NCBI GenBank assembly: GCA_032622095.1
Contig: CP136066.1
Span: forward strand, 196,158,816 to 196,222,815
DNA length: 64,000 nt
Source of the DNA: Siphonodentalium dalli
Lineage: Eukaryota; Mollusca; Scaphopoda; Gadilida; Siphonodentaliidae
Direction of reading: 5' to 3'
Of the stretch, positions 59,260-64,000 are shown piece by piece. Under the pieces are notes generated by a model that was not told the DNA's origin, made no database searches, and was given only the letters and a program-made list of their open reading frames with translations. Within the stretch, counting starts at the first letter, position 1. Each line of letters starts with the position of its first letter. Made by a program: the position numbers and the translations under genes.

Positions 59260-59844
59260 GTGATTGTGAATATCAGGTTCTGAAATCTGAATGATGGTAT
59301 TCAACAAAGTAGTCCAACCACTTTCATAGCATATGTGGAGTTTTGAGACGTTACTATAAGTTATTGACCTCCGATAACATATTTATTCAGTTGAAATGAA
59401 CATTATCATACACCAGACTAGATCCCCGAAAACAGGCGAAATGGTGTGTTCTTGGCTTTCCTCGTGTTGAGTTAATTGGTGATAGCTACACAAAGTGATT
59501 CGCCAAATATAGGAAAGCTGCATTGGCATGAACACAGTAGGCTGGTATGGACCAGTGATAGTACACAGCCAAATAATATCCCATATTGATTTATATGATT
59601 TAGGCATGTGAAGAGTTAATGAGACAATGCATTTCATTTTACATCAGTTCAATAGGAAAGTGATTCTTGGCAATGGTTATTATCGCATTGCCGGTCGCAC
59701 TTGATTGGTGATTATTTTGAAGTTTATCGAAATCAACAGGGAATGCGCAACTGCTCCGCATATCCAACCATTCAGCTTAGATGATGAAAGAATGTGAATG
59801 GTAGACGCAATAGATACGATCCAAAATTGGACAGGCGATACTTA

Positions 59845-60072
59845 TTATAATACTATAATTCCTGTATCTTGACGAACTGTATGACCACACATTGGAAAAC
59901 GGGTAAGGCGGTGGGAAACGAGTGAGGCGTCCTTTGGTAGTGACGGGTCTTCTGGTGTCATGTCATCAGTTTTATTTATTATGTCCAATATACTCTGGAA
60001 TCCAGGTTCTGAATACTGAATAACATTGTGGGCAACGCAGTCCACTAACTTCTTACAGCATAATGTGAAGTA
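59845..60072 (-). CDS. Candidate internal exon, unknown protein
   Basis: Minus-strand frame opening right after an acceptor-like ATTAACTCCAACTAG at 60073 and running to a stop at 59845. It begins YFTLCCKKLVDCVAHNVIQY and continues with a SEPGF...ILDIIN, PEDPSLPKDASL, RFPMCG pattern (four cysteines in total). A diverged relative at about 59257-59360 on the same strand reads KLHICYESGWTTLLNTIIQI then SEPDI, also after an acceptor-like TTATAG. Two exon-like segments with a shared C...IQ.SEP pattern suggest an exon duplication. Family unknown; it could be chance. Confidence 0.28.
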   Translation of the reverse strand, partial: YFTLCCKKLVDCVAHNVIQYSEPGFQSILDIINKTDDMTPEDPSLPKDASLVSHRLTRFPMCGHTVRQDTGIIVL

Positions 60073-60099
60073 CTAGTTGGAGTTAATAACAGCTCGTGA

Positions 60100-61852
60100 C
60101 GTACCATGTTGATTCTGGGTTAGAACGTTATCATGAAACAAATGAAATGCGGAAATGAAGGAAGTTGAATTAGCACGCGTAACTACGGAGGTGGTCATGG
60201 TTTACTATAATAATAATGGCACCTTTCAGATCATATTATATAGGCCGATTCATATATATCCTAATGCCCCAAACTGTTCCAATTATATTCGACTAGGAGT
60301 TATCAGATCAGTCTGGCTATATCCCACAAATTGTATATACCATGCCGCATTCATGCATCGTGATAATCTACCCCAACCAAGTGGCATATATAGAGTAACT
60401 TCAGCAGAACACGGTCACGATGATGCTATTGTACGAAGAGCTCCATACATGTTCACGTGATAAGCAATCCAGTTTGGTCAGATAGACCTTAGTTTAAACA
60501 GTATTTATTCCATGAATTATACAGCAACAATATATATATGTTTAATCATAGACCGGATTCGACATCAACTGTGCATGCTTATGTGAGTCATTTCCGGGAA
60601 TTATTTTATATTCACCCCACCTAACGACAGCGTCTATATACACATTAGCGGTACTTGTATATGAGACAAATTAATTATATACACACATGTAGTTATACAA
60701 AAATATGCTAATATCGCTGTAATACAAATAAAATTCTTGCTTAAGTTCTAGTTCAAATTTGTAAAGATCCCATCTTGGTCGACATATTAATGTATATGCG
60801 GAAATGTACCGGCACTTAGTGTGAACTGATGACAAGAAGTTTAAGAATGAGGCAATCATCAACATTTCTTCCTTCACATATTTGCCAGAATAATGGAAGG
60901 GGGTGTCTGATTGTCGATTGTCCATTCCAATCACCAAGGGTATCCATACAAGGATTGATTTTACGAAGACTTTTCATGAATATTATGTCAGAAAACGTCC
61001 GTGTTACCACGACAGACTATCCAACGTCGTTCATTTACCAAACATATACCGGCGGTATACATGTACCATGGTGAAATGGAAAAGAATAAAGTATAGCTAT
61101 AATATCCGGGAGATCTCCTGCTTCAAAAGCCAGCCACTGTTAGCTATATACAGTAATCAATCTGATGGAGTCCGTCGCTAGACCTTTTAGTACACGAGTA
61201 GATATACTCAATCGTTATCGATATGCAAGAACGTATGGCGATCACATGCATCAGTTGAGCGTTGGTAGCTGACAGCGTCTGAAGTTGGCAAATTCACTAT
61301 TCTCTCCACATACCATGTTGGTCTCTATTAAAATATTGATATAATAGCAGAATCCAATTTGGCACAAATCCATGTACTTCGCGTGCTTGCACATATATTA
61401 CGGTTTTATGTAGTGAACGGTATGTTCCCACCGAAAGCCCATGTATGGTGATAATATCCATATGTGTCATTCTTACATGCTGGGATATATTGCGGAAATA
61501 TATGTATTTTAATGTCAAATGTCGACATTTCCGCCACATTGGCGGCCATCTCGATTACAATAATATATTAAGAACTGCGGATTATCTAAATCGGACCACA
61601 TTCATTCATACATTCATTCATATATCTAACACCGAGATATCGTTCTCCTGTGGTGGACATGTTATTTGACGTATATAATGTTTGGCGAATTTTCACGATG
61701 CTTGTTTGAACAATAATTGTCACATGAACTCGCATTTTTAGTCAATGTGGTAAGACAACTAATAGGAATGTGTCATAACATGTCGATTATTTATTTGGAA
61801 GAAGCCAATTAGTCTGCTACATTCACCTTCTATATCGTCGGCGAATTTTTTT
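60100..61852. other. No supported gene
   Basis: AT-rich unique DNA. Frames at 60155-60460, 60829-61181 and 61297-61669 overlap on both strands and carry no recognisable motif. Small tandem CATTCATTCATA word at 61610. Confidence 0.5.
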
Positions 61853-64000
61853 TTTTAATTTGGCACCCCCATCCTATTGTAAAAATATGAGAACGACCCT
61901 GTCAAATTTTCTTCCTTGGACTAAGCTGACAACGGTCAATACGACTACAAAAACCAAATGCAGTTATCTGGAATAATACGGGAGGACAACAGAGTACAAT
62001 AAAATAGAGGTTTGCCAACTATGGGCGGTAACTCTTCAGGGAAAGCGCGGACACAAGTTTTTATGCCCGAGGGCAGTAGTGCATATCGAGATGTGCATAC
62101 GGTCTAATTTTCGATGCTCTGCTTCTTATAATTTCCGAGATAATAAAATGACATTTTTTCAAATAAAGGGAGATAACTCCTCGGTGAAAGCGCGGACAAA
62201 ATCGTTATGGGCCATATGGTTAGAACTCATGTACCCCAACCTACTTACCAAGTTTTGGTGTCCTACTTCTTGTACTTTTCGAGTAATAGTGATTACAAAA
62301 GTGTCAAGTATAATAATAATAATAACAATGAAAAATAATCGCAAAAGGGCCATAACTCCGCCAAGAAACATTGGGCGGAAATCCTGATACCATTATATTT
62401 AGTAAAGCTTCGATGCCTACATTCGCTAGAGATTTCGCGTTCCTACTGCAATCAGTTTCTGAGTATTTCGAAATAAACGGAAAACGACCTCAGTAGAAAA
62501 ACAATATACTTCCTTGGTTACACCATGGAAGTATAATAATAGGGAAAATCTTGAGCTGAATAAATCGCAGTTAAGGGACGGAAAATATGAAGTAGGATGA
62601 TTATGTCTTTCCCTTAACATGTGTGGGTTGATCTCAAGTGATTGGAATTGACCCCACCCCTGCCTCGAAATTGGGTGACGGGATTGGGAAATTGTCAAAC
62701 CCGGCCCAAAATGCGAATTTTGACAGCCCGTAACTCCGTTATTTTTCAATGGATTTAAAAATTGTTTTGAGTATTGTGATCAGCTACTTACATTGATTAT
62801 TTGTTATAAATTTTGTCTGATTCAGAGACGAATGACATTTTGTTTATTGGAAAGAATACGGGCCCACATTCAAAGTTTGAGGTCCCAAATCTCCGCCATT
62901 TTTTAACGGATTTACAATCTGTTTTCAGTTTTATGATCAACGTGTATGGTAGATGTTATATATCAAGTTTCATATGATTCGGGGACGAAATAAATTTTGG
63001 TACCTCGGACCACCCCTCCCCTGACCCACAACACTGAACCGACACTTGCAAAATTTGGCACTTCGCGTGCTCTCTTCAGACCGCACGCACTGCGATATCA
63101 GATAACATCTTAAGTTCGACATCTTCGGAGGAGCTGTGTACACAAGCATATGGGGCCAAAATTTGCATTGTTTGAAGGCCCACAACTCCGTCATTTTTCA
63201 ATGGATTTTCGAAATTGTTTTAGTTTCTATATCGGTTGGCGGTATAGATGTTATATTCCAAGTTTCATCTGATTCGGAGAAGATTAAAAAATTGGTACCC
63301 CGGCCCGCCCCTCCCCTGACCCACAACACTGAACCGACACTGGCAAAAATTGGCACATCGCGTGCTCTCTTCAGACCGCACGCATTGGCGTATCAGATGA
63401 CATCCAAAGTTCGACATCTTCGGAGGAGATGTGACGACAAGCACATGGGCCCAAATTGCAAACTTTGAGGGCCCGTTACTCTTGCATTTCATCTCGGATT
63501 TCAAAACTCTTTTCCGATATGGATTTGTTTTCGTTCAGGGAATCTACATACTTAAATAGACAAATGTCAATAAAAAAAAAAAAAATCGAAAATTTTGCAC
63601 CCCACCCAGTGTAACAATATATGACCAACCCTGTCAACTTTTCTTCCTTGGACTAAGCTGACAACGGTCAATACGACTATAAAAACCAAATGCAGTTATC
63701 TGGAATAATACGGGAGGACAACAGAGTACAATAAAATAGAGGTTTGCCAACTATGGGCGGTAACTCTTCAGGGAAAGCGCGGACACAAGTTTTTATGCCC
63801 GTGGGCAGTAGTGCATATTGAGATGTGCATACGGTCTAATTTTCGATGCTCTGCTTCTTATAATTTCCGAGATAATAAAATGACATTTTTTCAAATAAAG
63901 GGAGATAACTCCTCGGTGAAAGCGCGGACAAAATCGTTATGGGCCGTATGGTTAGAACTCATGTACCCCAACCTACTTACCAAGTTTTGGTGTCCTATTT
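61853..64000 (+). repeat. Satellite F, third locus, in tandem and cut by the window edge
   Basis: 61853-62325 is the end of an F unit (from TTTGGCACCCCCATCC, matching the region around 6790-7262). It is followed directly at the (AAT)n tract by the start of another F unit (AACAATGAAAAATAATCGC), which runs to the window end with a hairpin at 62506. Here F is joined F-to-F, whereas at the other two loci an E unit precedes it. Sequence is nearly identical to both other copies. Confidence 0.93.

Overview
This is eukaryotic, AT-rich and repeat-dominated DNA with no complete, confidently identifiable protein gene. The words AAGGGAGATAACTC, AAGGGCCATAACTCTG and GGTCAAGGTCA, which recur throughout, are typical of dispersed repeats in molluscs, so a mollusc (perhaps a bivalve) is my best guess. 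That is inference from motifs; no host gene is intact enough to confirm it. Codon-scale open frames are short almost everywhere, and most are by-products of tandem repetition.

Layout. (1) 1-7268: a composite block made of the last unit of a 1243-bp satellite ('A'), a 3.3-kb block ('Y') holding a doubled tRNA-like unit and a candidate secreted-peptide gene, a partial 1729-bp-type unit ('E') and a ~1.75-kb unit ('F'). (2) 7300-10597: mostly unique DNA with one 170-bp MITE. (3) 10598-16150: tandem array of A units. (4) 16151-19459: second copy of Y. (5) 19460-25496: tandem array of E units. (6) 25497-27244: second F. (7) 27245-28505: a diverged Y-like block. (8) 28506-37000: mostly unique DNA with a candidate two-exon membrane-protein gene and two 5'-truncated LINE tails. 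(9) 37000-52022: a GC-rich ~139-bp satellite of about 70 copies, interrupted by AT-rich spacers and a nested TIR element, with higher-order repeats. (10) 52023-61850: unique DNA with LINE relics, MITEs, a 946-bp Ginger-like transposon relic and a few promoter-like motifs. (11) 61853-64000: a third F locus, where F is in tandem.

The main structural result is that 1-7268 and 14794-27244 are the same locus in two direct copies. They differ mainly by about three extra 1729-bp E units, and the alignment switches at a hairpin (ATACTTCC...GGAAGTAT) that sits at nearly every unit junction in the A, E and F families. The three families share one architecture and look like one lineage of hairpin-ended elements that became satellites. 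A Helitron/Helentron origin is a testable hypothesis, not a demonstrated one.

Functional content is limited to candidates: a TATA box plus a signal-peptide exon with a phase-compatible second exon (both Y copies), a minus-strand two-exon membrane-protein candidate at 31029-31693, a possible duplicated exon near 59-60 kb, and an N-terminal KRBA2/integrase-like fragment inside the Ginger-like element. The other protein-like sequences are degraded 3' ends of non-LTR retrotransposons.
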